Part shown: positions 1 to 9,128 of the stretch, one piece after another | How positions within the stretch are numbered: position 1 is the stretch's first letter | Layout: each line of letters begins with the position of its first letter | Assembly: GCA_902826055.1 (NCBI GenBank) | Contig: CADEDJ010000017.1 | Coordinates: 1 to 52,080, forward strand | Direction: 5' to 3' | DNA from: an uncultured Nitrosomonas sp. | GTDB taxonomy: Bacteria; Pseudomonadota; Gammaproteobacteria; Burkholderiales; Nitrosomonadaceae | DNA: 52,080 nucleotides | Notes under the pieces: model-generated | Database searches by the model: none | The model's input: only the letters and a program-made list of their open reading frames with translations | Told to the model about the DNA's origin: nothing | Program-made: the position numbers and the translations under genes

Positions 1-605
1 ATCGATTTTTCCATCGAGGCGATCAGCGCCGAGACGTCGGATTTGATGGTGCTCAATTCACCTTTCAGCGAAGCGATGGCGCGGGCGTTGAGGTTGTGTT
101 TGAGGAACATGACTTGATCGTGAAATACCGTGAGAATCGGTTCGATCTTGGCTTCGGCTTGTTTCATCGAAGCGATCAGTTGGCGGTAGTGCGCTTGCGT
201 GCTATCGAGTTTTTTCTGGCTGCTTTGTTTCATTGATGCGTTGCTGTATTGCGTGATTTCCTGCTTCCATTCGTTAAATAATGCTTCGGATACGCTTTCG
301 ATGTCGGTGATGCGGCTTTTGACTTCTTCGGCTTTACTGACGCTGGCTTCGTAGGCGTCATTCAAGCGGTTATAGGTATCTTCCAGGTCGCCGCCGCTGA
401 AATTGGTGGCGGCGGTGAATTGTTCCAATGCGGATTTGAATTGTTCCTTGGTTTCTTCCTGCGTATCGCGCGCTTTTTCGACGCGGTAAACCATCACGTC
501 ACGCTTCGGAATGCCGACTTTCTCCAGACCCTCAAGGTACATTGTGGAGCAGGCGGTCAGCATCAGCGCTAGTGAAATAACGAATAAACGAGTCATAGGG
601 CTCAT
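1..605 (-). CDS. DUF2959-type lipoprotein, 3' end outside window
   Basis: The reading frame starts at ATG 603-605, 8 bases after a GGAG ribosome site, and runs off the left edge, so only about 201 residues are visible. The N-terminus is a short lipoprotein signal with lipobox LTAC (cysteine near residue 19). The rest is charged and helical (many Glu, Lys, Gln and heptad-like spacing), which suggests a long coiled coil in the periplasm. Segments such as GLEKVGIPKRDVMVYRV and LKHNLNARAIASLKGEL match what I remember of the DUF2959 family; function unknown. A second in-frame ATG at 594-596 is possible, but the upstream one has the better ribosome site. It is 52 bases downstream of the kinase-like gene on the same strand, so it may be the last gene of that transcript. 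Confidence 0.8.
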   Translation of the reverse strand, partial: MSPMTRLFVISLALMLTACSTMYLEGLEKVGIPKRDVMVYRVEKARDTQEETKEQFKSALEQFTAATNFSGGDLEDTYNRLNDAYEASVSKAEEVKSRITDIESVSEALFNEWKQEITQYSNASMKQSSQKKLDSTQAHYRQLIASMKQAEAKIEPILTVFHDQVMFLKHNLNARAIASLKGELSTIKSDVSALIASMEKS

Positions 606-657
606 AAGTGTATCTCCGTTGAAAGTTCTGTAAATAATCCCGGGGTTAAGCGGTTTA

Positions 658-2652
658 TCAGCGTAATACGCCGCGCTGCAGCAATTGCCACGCTACTTTC
701 AAACCCCACAGGATAGGGTGGCGGCGCAGTACCGGCGTGATTTCGACGTGAACGCCGGTATGCCGTTCGATTTTCCATGCCGCGTATTCGACGCTGTTTC
801 TGAAAGTCAGCGTGGCCTTGGCTAGGCGCAGGATCGACAACATTCGTCCTTGCCAGCGGCGCAAACGCCAATGCCATAACGCTCGTTTTTGCATTTCGGG
901 TGTTGTCAGGCAGCGATATTTTCCATTATTTTGTTTTTCCAATATTTCTTCCAACATGGGACTGGCGACATCTGTCAGGCGGGTAAAAGCGCTGAGATTG
1001 GCTTGCGCCAGATGGCGAGCGCGTGTTTCCCGCTCCGCACGTAATTCCGCAGAATAAGTGAGCGTTAGGCAGCGCGTCCAGATTTCTTCGACATCGGTTA
1101 TACCGGCAGCAAGCGCTGGGACGCCTGATTTCAGAAAGTTAATGACGGAATGGGCCTGTGCTACGTATAGGCGTTCCCGCACAGTTTCATCGCGGGCATA
1201 CAGCAACCGTGAAGGTTGGGCAAAGCGTGCCCAAATATAGGGATGAAACCAATATTGCGCGCCTCGTTCAAAATCTTCGGTTGAAATGACAGCGTATTTG
1301 GCGCGTAACATGCGCTCTTGATGTGGCACCTCGAGGTAAAAAACATTGGGCGCCAGCCAGGCGTTTAAATTAGCCAAATAATGCTGGGGATACGCTTTAT
1401 AGTAGCTATTTACGATGACGTACAGATCGACGATACCTTCTTCCAGACTGACTCCGGAATGCAGGCAGGAACCATAGAGCATCACGGCATCCAGTGATTC
1501 GCCGAAGCGCATAATGAGCGAATCGACCAAAGGTACGAGATCAGGTGATGTTTCCTTGTTGTTTTCCCAAGCAACTTCACTGATCAATCGAACGGGTAAT
1601 TGCTTGGCGGGTGCGGATATGGAGTAATTCATGGTAATAATATTGTCCTTTAGTGCTAAAAATGTAATGGGATGTGTTGCAGTAATTCGTAAGGGATTGT
1701 GTGAACTGACCGATCGATACAATTCACCATCGACAATGTATTCATCATCCATGTGTAGAGTCAGTGCATGGGTATTATGGCTATAGTAGCCGTCTTTTTC
1801 TTGTAACACGTTACCGCCGCCGGAAAGTAGTGGCCATAATGAGCGCCACAAGCGTTTGTGCTGTTGAGCAACCCAAGTCACATGCAGCGGTTCGGACTCT
1901 TTACCCCAATACGGCCGGATGTTAAGTAACAAGCAGTCCAATGCGCTGACCAGCGCAAACAGATAAGTGCCCTGATGTGACTCTCCGTTGGCTTGCGTTA
2001 TTTTCATGGTAACAGGCGCCCATTCATCATCATGGCGGCCAATGATCCTGCCGGTAACCATGCCGGCAAGGGAGCGCAGCATAATGAGAAAGGTAAAAAT
2101 TCCACCGGTAATTCCGATTTGCTTTACCGGGCTGCGCGAGAATTTGACGCCACGCGCGACTAGGCCGACCGCAAAGAACATGCCATAGATTGGTGCCATG
2201 CCGCGTTGCTCGATGCGCAATGCCGGCCGTTGCACCAGATTGGGTGCGGATGGTTGCAGTAAATAATCGCGTAAGCGCGCTAAGATTCGCTCAGGTTTGC
2301 CGCGCGCACCTAAATCCAAAGGCGTCATATTGGTGGTGCCGCCCGGTATGATCATCAGCACCGGCCATTTTTCAGGCGCCAACAAAGTAAACAGATGGCC
2401 AAGTATTGCGTGCGTCGTGCCATCTCCAGCGATAATGACCAGTAAGTCGATGTTTGCGCGCAGCAGTTGCGCGGTTGCCGTTTTAAAAGAAGCGGCGTCA
2501 CTGGCTTCGCAAACAAGCATAGAGGGCATTGCCGCTAATATTTGATGGATAGCTGTTTGATGTTTGCGTACTTGACCGCTCATAGGATTCAGCAGGCAGC
2601 CGACTTTAGCTGTTCTGGTTTTAAGGCGGTCAATCCGTGCTTGTAAGGTCAT
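658..2652 (-). CDS. Lipid kinase (DAGK/LCB5-like) fused to a nucleotidyltransferase-like domain
   Basis: This 664-residue protein has two parts. Residues about 15-335 form a diacylglycerol-kinase-type catalytic domain: LLNPMSG near 21, the nucleotide loop AGDGTT at 75-80 (usual GGDGT), and PGGTTNM at 103-109. Residues about 341-664 resemble a nucleotidyltransferase: YGSCLHSG at 393-400 followed by VDLY at 408-411, a GS-x(n)-DxD-like pattern with the second acid missing. An in-frame ATG at residue 341 (MNYSIS...) looks like a normal N-terminus, so two ancestral genes may have fused or both starts may be used. Known members of the kinase family phosphorylate diacylglycerol, sphingoid bases or ceramide; the substrate here is not visible. 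The next gene upstream, 17 bases away, is a CDP-alcohol phosphatidyltransferase, which supports a phospholipid head-group role. Cytoplasmic or membrane-peripheral. Confidence 0.75.
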   Translation of the reverse strand: MTLQARIDRLKTRTAKVGCLLNPMSGQVRKHQTAIHQILAAMPSMLVCEASDAASFKTATAQLLRANIDLLVIIAGDGTTHAILGHLFTLLAPEKWPVLMIIPGGTTNMTPLDLGARGKPERILARLRDYLLQPSAPNLVQRPALRIEQRGMAPIYGMFFAVGLVARGVKFSRSPVKQIGITGGIFTFLIMLRSLAGMVTGRIIGRHDDEWAPVTMKITQANGESHQGTYLFALVSALDCLLLNIRPYWGKESEPLHVTWVAQQHKRLWRSLWPLLSGGGNVLQEKDGYYSHNTHALTLHMDDEYIVDGELYRSVSSHNPLRITATHPITFLALKDNIITMNYSISAPAKQLPVRLISEVAWENNKETSPDLVPLVDSLIMRFGESLDAVMLYGSCLHSGVSLEEGIVDLYVIVNSYYKAYPQHYLANLNAWLAPNVFYLEVPHQERMLRAKYAVISTEDFERGAQYWFHPYIWARFAQPSRLLYARDETVRERLYVAQAHSVINFLKSGVPALAAGITDVEEIWTRCLTLTYSAELRAERETRARHLAQANLSAFTRLTDVASPMLEEILEKQNNGKYRCLTTPEMQKRALWHWRLRRWQGRMLSILRLAKATLTFRNSVEYAAWKIERHTGVHVEITPVLRRHPILWGLKVAWQLLQRGVLR

Positions 2653-2669
2653 GAGCTAAAAATAGTGAA

Positions 2670-3908
2670 TTAGTTGGATGATAAAGGATAGGGTTTTCTG
2701 AGATTGAGTGGGGCGCGTGTAAATATTTTGACCGCCCATATATCACGGTCGCGCGCTGGATCAATATCCTGCAACCAGGATTTCAGCGCGCCTTCCTTTT
2801 GTTTGACTTGCCAGCCCGTGACCACGCGCCATGTAAGGAAGCCGGTTGAGAGTAAATGCCAGAGAACCACCATAAGTAAGCCGGTATCCGGTTGACCGCT
2901 CGCCCAACCATACGTAAGCAGTAGAAGATTAGGATTGCGCCGTGCCGTGATTAAGCGGTTGAAGGAATCCAGTTTACGCCAAATGAAGAGGTCAAAGGGC
3001 GCCAGCCAAAGCTGGAATGCGCCTTCACATAAGCGTCCGCCGATATAGCCAATGAACATAAGCCCCATCAGTATTTCCAATCCGGCAATGGGAGAGCCGC
3101 TACTTGCCAAGCCGGCACCCCAGGCGAGGTACCAAAGCGGTGGATGGATAATATCCAAGCCATGATCCATGACATCTCCAAAGCGGCTTGAAGTTACGGT
3201 GACGCGTGCCAATTTGCCATCAACAGTATCGAGGAAAGTCATAAACCACCCCATCAGCAGGCCAATGCCAAAAAATCCGACCCAGAATGCCAAGCCGGCC
3301 AGAATGGCCAGCACAAGACTGAGGTAGGTCACATGATTTGGCTGCCAGCCTTGGCGCACGCAAAAATGTGTCGCCCAGAATGCAGGCACCGGCCAAACCC
3401 ATTTGGTGACAAGATCGGTCACGCCTTTATACGAACCGGAAAACAATTCCTTTTCCAGCAGCGGACGGTTATTCTCGCTGATGGGTAAAATGTAAGGCGG
3501 GTCCTTCTTTTTCAAGTTTTGCTGGAAATCGATTTTTAAATCATTTAACCCAATACGTGGGATAGTGAGTAACACGAATTTATAATTCTTGCTTTTGTTG
3601 CTGTTAAGGTTTCTGAGCACTTGCGGTGCATGATGGCCATCGGTGCGGATGGCGGCAGGACAATTTTCTTCACTGTATAAGGCTATTTTTTTATCCAAGC
3701 TGAACAATGCGGCCAGTACGCGCGTATCGAACAGAAAATTGGCATTCAGAAATACTGCGCTGGCGCCGGTAGGAATTTTTCCGACATGATCAACCAGCTT
3801 GATTTGTTCATAGGCGTTAAGCATACGCTGTAGACGCTCACGACCGGTCAATCCCCAAATCTTGATTTCACTTTCACCGAAAATATAAATATATGTTGAA
3901 GTCGACAT
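2670..3908 (-). CDS. CDP-alcohol phosphatidyltransferase with N-terminal extension
   Basis: An integral-membrane enzyme of 412 residues that joins a CDP-activated lipid and a polar alcohol, releasing CMP. The family signature is complete: D227, D230-G231, A234-R235, G244, D248 and D252 fit D-x2-DG-x2-AR-x8-G-x3-D-x3-D exactly. About six hydrophobic segments surround it. Residues 1-165 are a soluble domain that resembles a degenerate sugar- or inositol-phosphate cytidylyltransferase domain (as in bifunctional inositol-lipid enzymes) but lacks a GxGTR-like nucleotide loop; this likeness is tentative. The product lipid cannot be read from sequence. The nearby MobA-like transferase gene at 8283-9128 could supply the missing nucleotidyl activity. 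There is no strong ribosome site before the ATG. Confidence 0.8.
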   Translation of the reverse strand: MSTSTYIYIFGESEIKIWGLTGRERLQRMLNAYEQIKLVDHVGKIPTGASAVFLNANFLFDTRVLAALFSLDKKIALYSEENCPAAIRTDGHHAPQVLRNLNSNKSKNYKFVLLTIPRIGLNDLKIDFQQNLKKKDPPYILPISENNRPLLEKELFSGSYKGVTDLVTKWVWPVPAFWATHFCVRQGWQPNHVTYLSLVLAILAGLAFWVGFFGIGLLMGWFMTFLDTVDGKLARVTVTSSRFGDVMDHGLDIIHPPLWYLAWGAGLASSGSPIAGLEILMGLMFIGYIGGRLCEGAFQLWLAPFDLFIWRKLDSFNRLITARRNPNLLLLTYGWASGQPDTGLLMVVLWHLLSTGFLTWRVVTGWQVKQKEGALKSWLQDIDPARDRDIWAVKIFTRAPLNLRKPYPLSSN

Positions 3909-3994
3909 GTGATGTGGTTGTGGTAGTTATTCAATGTGATCACGGCAGCGATCTTTTGACAGGATGCGCGTAATTTATAAAATGAGTCAGAAAA

Positions 3995-5368
3995 TTAACC
4001 GATTTGTATGTCTGCATTAGCGTATTTAATATGCTTTTTCTTTGGGGTAGCCAGAAAATAGGCAAAAGTCAACGGCCCTACACGACCGACTATCATTAAA
4101 AATATAATGATAATCTCTCCTTCCATACTTAACTGAGTTGTTAATCCTCTAGACAAGCCGACTGTGCTCAGGGCAGATACTACCTCGAAAACGATATCAA
4201 TGAATGGAGCTTTCTCAAATACAGTCAGGAAAAAGATTCCAATGAAGATCATGATAATCGATACAGTAGTCAATGCCAATGCTTTCATTACTTGTGACTG
4301 AGGAATAGTACGTTGCAGTATTACAACTTCGTCGCGGCGACGAAGGAAAGTATAGGTAGCCATGATTAAAACCACGAAAGTGCCTAATTTAAGGCCGCTG
4401 GCCGTACTTAATGAACCGCCCCCGATAAACATCAATAAAATGATCAGGGTTGTTGTGGCATTGGTAAGTTCTTCTATGATTAAAGTATTGAAACCAGCCG
4501 TTCGCGGCGTAACTGCCTGAAACCAGGCAGCGATCGCCTGATCTCCGAGCGATAGTGAGCCTAATGTCGCCGGATTCTGTACTTCCAGAATCCAAATAAG
4601 CACAAAAGCACATAAATTAATGATCAATGTGCTGATTAATACAATTCTGGTGTTAACGCTCAATTTATACCAGCTTTTTTGTGTTCTTAAGTCAATTAAT
4701 ACCAGAAAACCGATACCGCCGATAATAAAAAGCGTTGTGATGATAATATTAACGGGTAAATTGGTGACAAAAGGCATCAGGCTGTTGCTATGTAGGGCAA
4801 AGCCGGCGTTATTAAATGCGGAAATCGTATAAAAGAATGCCTGGTAAACAGCCGTGGTAAAACCCAAATCGTTCAACCATGTGGCAGTTAGTAATAAGAA
4901 TCCGGCCAATTCTATGAAAAACGAATAAATCAACACATATTTTGCCGTTTGGGCGACTTTTTCCAAGCTGGTTTGATTAAAGGCTTCCTGTGCAATCATT
5001 TGTTGCCCGATACCTAATCGGGCACCCAAACTTAATGCCGCAACAACCGCGAAGGTCATGAAACTTAATCCACCGGTTTGAATTAATAAGGCAATAATCA
5101 TTTGGCCGAACAAGGTAAAATGAGTACCTGTATCAACAACTGCCAAACCGGTAACCGTAACCGCTGAAGTTGCGGTAAAAATGGATTGTAGCCAGCTAAT
5201 TTCGCTATGCGTTGCAATAGGGAGCTTGAGTAACAAAGACCCAAGCGTAATCAACAAAATAAACCCCAGGAATAGTACTGTAGGGGGATTGATATTCAAT
5301 GTGGTGGTTTTTTGTGTGGTTACTTTTTTGTAAGGTAAAACACGGGGATCCCACAGTTTCATAATCAC
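3995..5368 (-). CDS. ktrB: Ktr-type potassium uptake channel subunit KtrB
   Basis: The 457-residue membrane protein belongs to the Trk/Ktr/HKT potassium transporter superfamily. It has about eight to ten hydrophobic segments and a P-loop with TSAVTVTGLAVVDTG near residue 70 (selectivity filter glycine in VTGL). Further pore repeats include SAFNNAGFAL, TPRTAGFNT and SALSTVGLSRG. Length and the single-domain partner fit KtrB better than TrkH. Translation probably begins at GTG 5366-5368, which overlaps the ktrA stop (GTGA); an ATG two codons later is the alternative. The four-base overlap implies translational coupling, and KtrA gates the channel from the cytoplasm. Confidence 0.9.
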   Translation of the reverse strand: MIMKLWDPRVLPYKKVTTQKTTTLNINPPTVLFLGFILLITLGSLLLKLPIATHSEISWLQSIFTATSAVTVTGLAVVDTGTHFTLFGQMIIALLIQTGGLSFMTFAVVAALSLGARLGIGQQMIAQEAFNQTSLEKVAQTAKYVLIYSFFIELAGFLLLTATWLNDLGFTTAVYQAFFYTISAFNNAGFALHSNSLMPFVTNLPVNIIITTLFIIGGIGFLVLIDLRTQKSWYKLSVNTRIVLISTLIINLCAFVLIWILEVQNPATLGSLSLGDQAIAAWFQAVTPRTAGFNTLIIEELTNATTTLIILLMFIGGGSLSTASGLKLGTFVVLIMATYTFLRRRDEVVILQRTIPQSQVMKALALTTVSIIMIFIGIFFLTVFEKAPFIDIVFEVVSALSTVGLSRGLTTQLSMEGEIIIIFLMIVGRVGPLTFAYFLATPKKKHIKYANADIQIG

Positions 5369-6018
5369 GCCAGCCTTGGGGCAATCGTTTTAAGCATATT
5401 TAAAGTACCGGCTAATACCAGTGAATCGCCCGATTCTAAAATAAAATCCAATGCAACCGGGGTGAAGATATTTTTATTACGTTGCACCAAAAGCGGTTTT
5501 ATCGAATGTTTCGTTACTTTTAATAGTCCTTCGATTGCAATACCTTGACACTTATCGGTTATCGTAATTTCAACCACATATAAATTGTAACCTATCGCCA
5601 TATACTGGTTTACCATTGGGTAATTGAGCGATTGCGCTACTTTTATACCCATTTCTTCCTCGGGGTGGATAATTCGGGAAACACCAATTCGAGAAAGAAT
5701 CGTGTGGTGGGGCCGTGAAGTTGCTTTGACCCAAATTTCCTTGATATTCATGCTCTTGAGCAGCAGAACGCACAATATGCTGGCTTCCAGGCTTTCGCCG
5801 ATGGCAACAAGAACAGCATCGCAGGTCGTTATATTCAGATCCTTAAGTGCGTGTTCATCCGTTGCATCCGCTATTGCTGCAAGCGTTAATTGATCTGCCA
5901 TTTGGTTTACAATTTTCGGATTAATATCCACCCCGATTACCGAGTGATCGAGACGCATCAATTCTAATGATGCTGAAGATCCAAACCGGCCTAGACCTAT
6001 TACTGCAAATTGTCCCAT
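5365..6018 (-). CDS. ktrA: KtrA-type regulatory subunit of potassium uptake
   Basis: A 217-residue cytoplasmic gating subunit with one RCK-N domain (residues 1-125) and one RCK-C domain (about 135-217). The dinucleotide-binding loop is IGLGRFGSS at the N-terminus, with the usual acidic residue after the second strand (GVDINP) and a second strand motif IADATDE. E. coli TrkA carries two such halves (about 458 residues), so this single-unit form is KtrA-like. The start has a strong AGGAGAGG ribosome site. It is the first gene of a two-gene operon with ktrB, and the proteins are expected to form an octameric ring on the channel dimer. Confidence 0.9.
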   Translation of the reverse strand: MGQFAVIGLGRFGSSASLELMRLDHSVIGVDINPKIVNQMADQLTLAAIADATDEHALKDLNITTCDAVLVAIGESLEASILCVLLLKSMNIKEIWVKATSRPHHTILSRIGVSRIIHPEEEMGIKVAQSLNYPMVNQYMAIGYNLYVVEITITDKCQGIAIEGLLKVTKHSIKPLLVQRNKNIFTPVALDFILESGDSLVLAGTLNMLKTIAPRLA

Positions 6019-6079
6019 TTCATCCTCTCCTGCACTTTAGAAAAGTATTTCTTACAAAACTTGCATGGGCAAATCTCAA

Positions 6080-7141
6080 TCAGGAAGTTCTGTTTAACCA
6101 TAAACTTGCCAGAAGAATCATGATGAGGCCGGGTACAAGGGCAATGAAGGCAGGATTTAAGTCGAGTATCAGTCCGATATTGGCGATAATTTGATCGAGT
6201 AAATAAACAGCAATGCCAATAAGTGCAGCAAATACCAGTTTATTGCTCAAGCCCGCGCGTATTGATCCAAAGACAAACGGAATCGATAACAGCAACATGG
6301 CGATTGTCATTAGTGCGCTGCCTGCCTTACGCCATAGCGTCAGCGCATAGGATTTTGCATCCTGACCGGTACTGCGTAAAAATTCTACATGCCGTGCCAG
6401 TTCAAATGGAGATAAGCTTTCCGGTGGTTTGGTCAGTGTGGCAATGTCTTCCGGATTAAGAAAAGACTGCCACTGTAATGAGTGATGGCGAGTTGCTGAA
6501 ATGCTATCCGTGGTAAAACTTCTCGTGATGACATTACTCAATTCCCACACATTGTTATCGATAATGTCGGCATACTGCGCCTGTGTGTGTGCATTCAAAA
6601 AGCCATCTTGGTCCAGTTGCAGAATTTCAATATCGGCGGCCTTTTGCGCATGTATCATTTGACCAATACGTAGAATATTATGTTCGTTGCGCGTCCAGAT
6701 TCCAAGGTTTCTGCCTAATTCGGCGCTAAGTCCCAATGCAATTGCGCGATTAGTAATGGCGTGTTGCTGTAATTGTGGTGCCACAAAGTGTTCAAGAGTG
6801 GTTACGAATAACAGCAGGAGAATACCGATCATCAAAGATACGAAACTGATGCGTGTAGGCGATAACCCAGCAACCCGCATGGCAATTAATTCCGAGTGCA
6901 CAGCCAGTTTGCCAAGCGCTATAACTGTGCCTAATAAAGCTACAAAAGGAGCAATTTGAATAAATCTTCGCGGTAGCAGCATGGCAGTGTATAAAAACGC
7001 GTCCGTGACGTGATAAGTGCCTTTGCCGACATCATCCAGTTGATCCAATAAATCAAAGAAGCTGAATAAAGGAAGTAAAACCGCGGTTGCAATTGTGAAA
7101 CCGATCGCTACTTGATATGCGATATAGCGGTAGATAATCAT
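6080..7141 (-). CDS. lptG: Lipopolysaccharide export permease LptG
   Basis: An inner-membrane subunit of the LptB2FG ABC transporter that extracts LPS for transport to the outer membrane. The 353-residue protein has the YjgP/YjgQ family layout: N-terminal membrane segments (MIIYRYIAYQVAIGF at the start, then LLDQLDDVGKG), a central periplasmic beta domain of about 150 residues, and three C-terminal membrane segments. I place the start at ATG 7139-7141 because it overlaps the lptF stop (ATGA) and matches the family N-terminus. A longer in-frame extension to 7261 lies entirely inside lptF and is unlikely. Compared with LptF it has a more basic transition before the last membrane segments (LWRKAGSAL). 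Confidence 0.92.
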   Translation of the reverse strand: MIIYRYIAYQVAIGFTIATAVLLPLFSFFDLLDQLDDVGKGTYHVTDAFLYTAMLLPRRFIQIAPFVALLGTVIALGKLAVHSELIAMRVAGLSPTRISFVSLMIGILLLLFVTTLEHFVAPQLQQHAITNRAIALGLSAELGRNLGIWTRNEHNILRIGQMIHAQKAADIEILQLDQDGFLNAHTQAQYADIIDNNVWELSNVITRSFTTDSISATRHHSLQWQSFLNPEDIATLTKPPESLSPFELARHVEFLRSTGQDAKSYALTLWRKAGSALMTIAMLLLSIPFVFGSIRAGLSNKLVFAALIGIAVYLLDQIIANIGLILDLNPAFIALVPGLIMILLASLWLNRTS

Positions 7142-8217
7142 CGTTGGCGGGAGAGTTGTTTTTGCCGTGCCAGCAAGGCATAGATGGCAAGTCCACATAG
7201 CATGATCAGCTCCAGCCACCACACACCCGGTATCGTTCCAATAGTGCCTTGTTCCACCCAATTTTTAGCGAGTCCAGCTAGATTATAATAGGCAGCAAAA
7301 ACCAGGGCCGCGATCAGATAAGTGCGATCGGTTTTATCATGGCGAGGTGTGGTTCGGATAAACGTCATTGCAATGAGGGCGAGCAGGATGGTAGTTAGCG
7401 GGCGCGAAATACGCCATTGTAATTCTGCGATATCCCTTAGCTGATCGGATTCCCAAAGCGTTCTGGTGGCTGCAGATTTGCGCCGGTAGTTAAGCGCGAA
7501 GTCGTTATCATAAAAATAGGTCATGTTTTTGAACTGAATGACATCATCAATACTGGCTGTAGCGCTTAATTTATAAACGATTCCTTCGGATAACTCGATA
7601 CGCGGCCGCGGATCTTCAGTTGTGGGTTGGATCTGGTTTGCTTGCTTGGCAACGACGATTTCGCTGCCTTCGGGTTTCTTGATATATTGGAAAATATCCT
7701 GCATTTGTTTGTCGATGTCACTTTTGTTGCGGACATAGACGACTCTACCTGTTTTTTCACTGCCGTAAAAACGCCCGACTTGGAAGCGGTTGGTATTGAG
7801 CTCGGCTTCTGCTTGAGCGTCGAGAATATAGCTTTCTCCGTAAGCCCAAGGGCGAACATATGACGATAGTATGCCGCTGACGATACCGACGGGTATCGCT
7901 ACCGCTAATACGGCCAACACAATGCGTGTATTACTAATGCCCATAAAGCGGATGACATTTAATTCCTGATCTTTGTTGAGCCTTCCAAGACCGATAATTA
8001 CAGAGATATAAAGTGCAATGGGGATGAGCACTTCTAATGCAATCAACGTCTTCAGAAACACCAGTTGGAGCAGAGCAACGATTCCCAATGTTTCAGTAAC
8101 GGCGCCCGCCAGTAGGCGAGCACTGCTGAAGCTGGCGAATAAACTAACCAGGATTAGGATGACTACCGTGAATGGCAGCAATATTTCACGAGCAATATAC
8201 CGTTCTACTAATTTCAT
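7138..8217 (-). CDS. lptF: Lipopolysaccharide export permease LptF
   Basis: LptG's partner in the LPS extraction transporter. The 359 residues start MKLVERYIAREILLPF and show three N-terminal membrane segments, GRLNKDQELNVIRFMGIS (the coupling-helix region that contacts the LptB ATPase), a periplasmic jelly-roll domain from about residue 125 to 265, and three C-terminal membrane segments. lptB and the other lpt genes are not in this window. It sits first in an lptF-lptG pair, with overlapping stop and start codons. Confidence 0.93.
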   Translation of the reverse strand: MKLVERYIAREILLPFTVVILILVSLFASFSSARLLAGAVTETLGIVALLQLVFLKTLIALEVLIPIALYISVIIGLGRLNKDQELNVIRFMGISNTRIVLAVLAVAIPVGIVSGILSSYVRPWAYGESYILDAQAEAELNTNRFQVGRFYGSEKTGRVVYVRNKSDIDKQMQDIFQYIKKPEGSEIVVAKQANQIQPTTEDPRPRIELSEGIVYKLSATASIDDVIQFKNMTYFYDNDFALNYRRKSAATRTLWESDQLRDIAELQWRISRPLTTILLALIAMTFIRTTPRHDKTDRTYLIAALVFAAYYNLAGLAKNWVEQGTIGTIPGVWWLELIMLCGLAIYALLARQKQLSRQR

Positions 8218-8282
8218 TGAGTTGCTAGATCAGTGCGAGACTGATGACGTTACGGTAATAGGGATTGGATAGCAGGAGAACA

Positions 8283-9128
8283 TTATTTAACAGATGAATC
8301 GTCATTGTAAAAGCCAGATGGTTGTTTATTGAGTATAGACTCAGCCAACATCAGATCTTCAATTTTATCAACATCCACGCCAGCTCGCGGGTCATCCAGC
8401 ATAATGGCTTGTATTTTTACTCCTGATTTTTCCGAAACAGCTTGTAGCGCTTGCCGCAATGTTAACAATCTAAACAAGTAAGAAAATACCATTTTAAATC
8501 CGAGTACCTGCTTGATTAAGCGCCAAGGATGCTTACGCAAGTCTTCAGCTTGCCGCCAGAATCTCACCAACGCTCTTCCCTGTGAATTAAACGTAAACAA
8601 ATTACACCCGCAGAATCCACCATCACTTAAGCGGATAACCGTACGCTTGGAGCCGGGAAATGCAGCGGCAATAACTTGCTGTCTGACTGCACCAACAGTG
8701 GCGTCACAGGGTGTTGCCAGAGAGGCGCGCAAGAAATTTTGTACAATACTGGGTGTAAGCAAAGCATGATCGGCAGTGGTTAATAAAACTGGCGTATCGC
8801 TGGGTATTTGGCTGAGACCGTTTTCAGCACTTCGGCTGGGTGAATCCAAATTCGGTAACCAGATCACCTGCCCTGAGGCAATCCGCTGTTTTAATTCGGG
8901 GCAATGTACGTGCAGTGCTTCGGGGGGGCCACAGAGAATAATGGTAGAAATCAGATCACAAGCTGACAGCGCATCCACAACGCGGATAATCATCGGTATG
9001 CCACCTACGGATGCAAAAGCTTTACAAGCAGCTCCTGTGTGCTGCGTGATAGGATCCGCGCTGGTGCGGTCAGCAGCGAGAACCAATGCAGCATATCGTT
9101 GCGGTATTTGATGGAATTCATCGTTCAC
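8283..9128 (-). CDS. MobA-like nucleotidyltransferase
   Basis: A 281-residue cytoplasmic protein with a Rossmann-like NTP-transferase fold. AALVLAADRTSADP at residues 13-26 replaces the usual LAAGxGTR loop, so the loop is present but lacks the classical glycine-rich form. KAFASVGGIPMIIRVVDAL matches the K-x-L-x-x-x-GKPL region, and TTADHALLTP supplies the metal-binding Asp (usually D-x-P). The C-terminus ends with GVDVDKIEDLMLAESIL, typical of the fold (VNTPEDL). It probably activates a small phosphorylated compound with CTP or another NTP. Its start overlaps the stop of the upstream GNAT-like gene by 4 bases, so the two are translationally coupled and probably act in one pathway, perhaps with the CDP-alcohol transferase at 2670-3908. 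Confidence 0.75.
   Translation of the reverse strand: MNDEFHQIPQRYAALVLAADRTSADPITQHTGAACKAFASVGGIPMIIRVVDALSACDLISTIILCGPPEALHVHCPELKQRIASGQVIWLPNLDSPSRSAENGLSQIPSDTPVLLTTADHALLTPSIVQNFLRASLATPCDATVGAVRQQVIAAAFPGSKRTVIRLSDGGFCGCNLFTFNSQGRALVRFWRQAEDLRKHPWRLIKQVLGFKMVFSYLFRLLTLRQALQAVSEKSGVKIQAIMLDDPRAGVDVDKIEDLMLAESILNKQPSGFYNDDSSVK

Noticed and set aside
7142..7261. Longer N-terminus for LptG
   Set aside because: It lies entirely in lptF, reads as unrelated sequence, and the ATGA overlap at 7138-7141 gives the family N-terminus.
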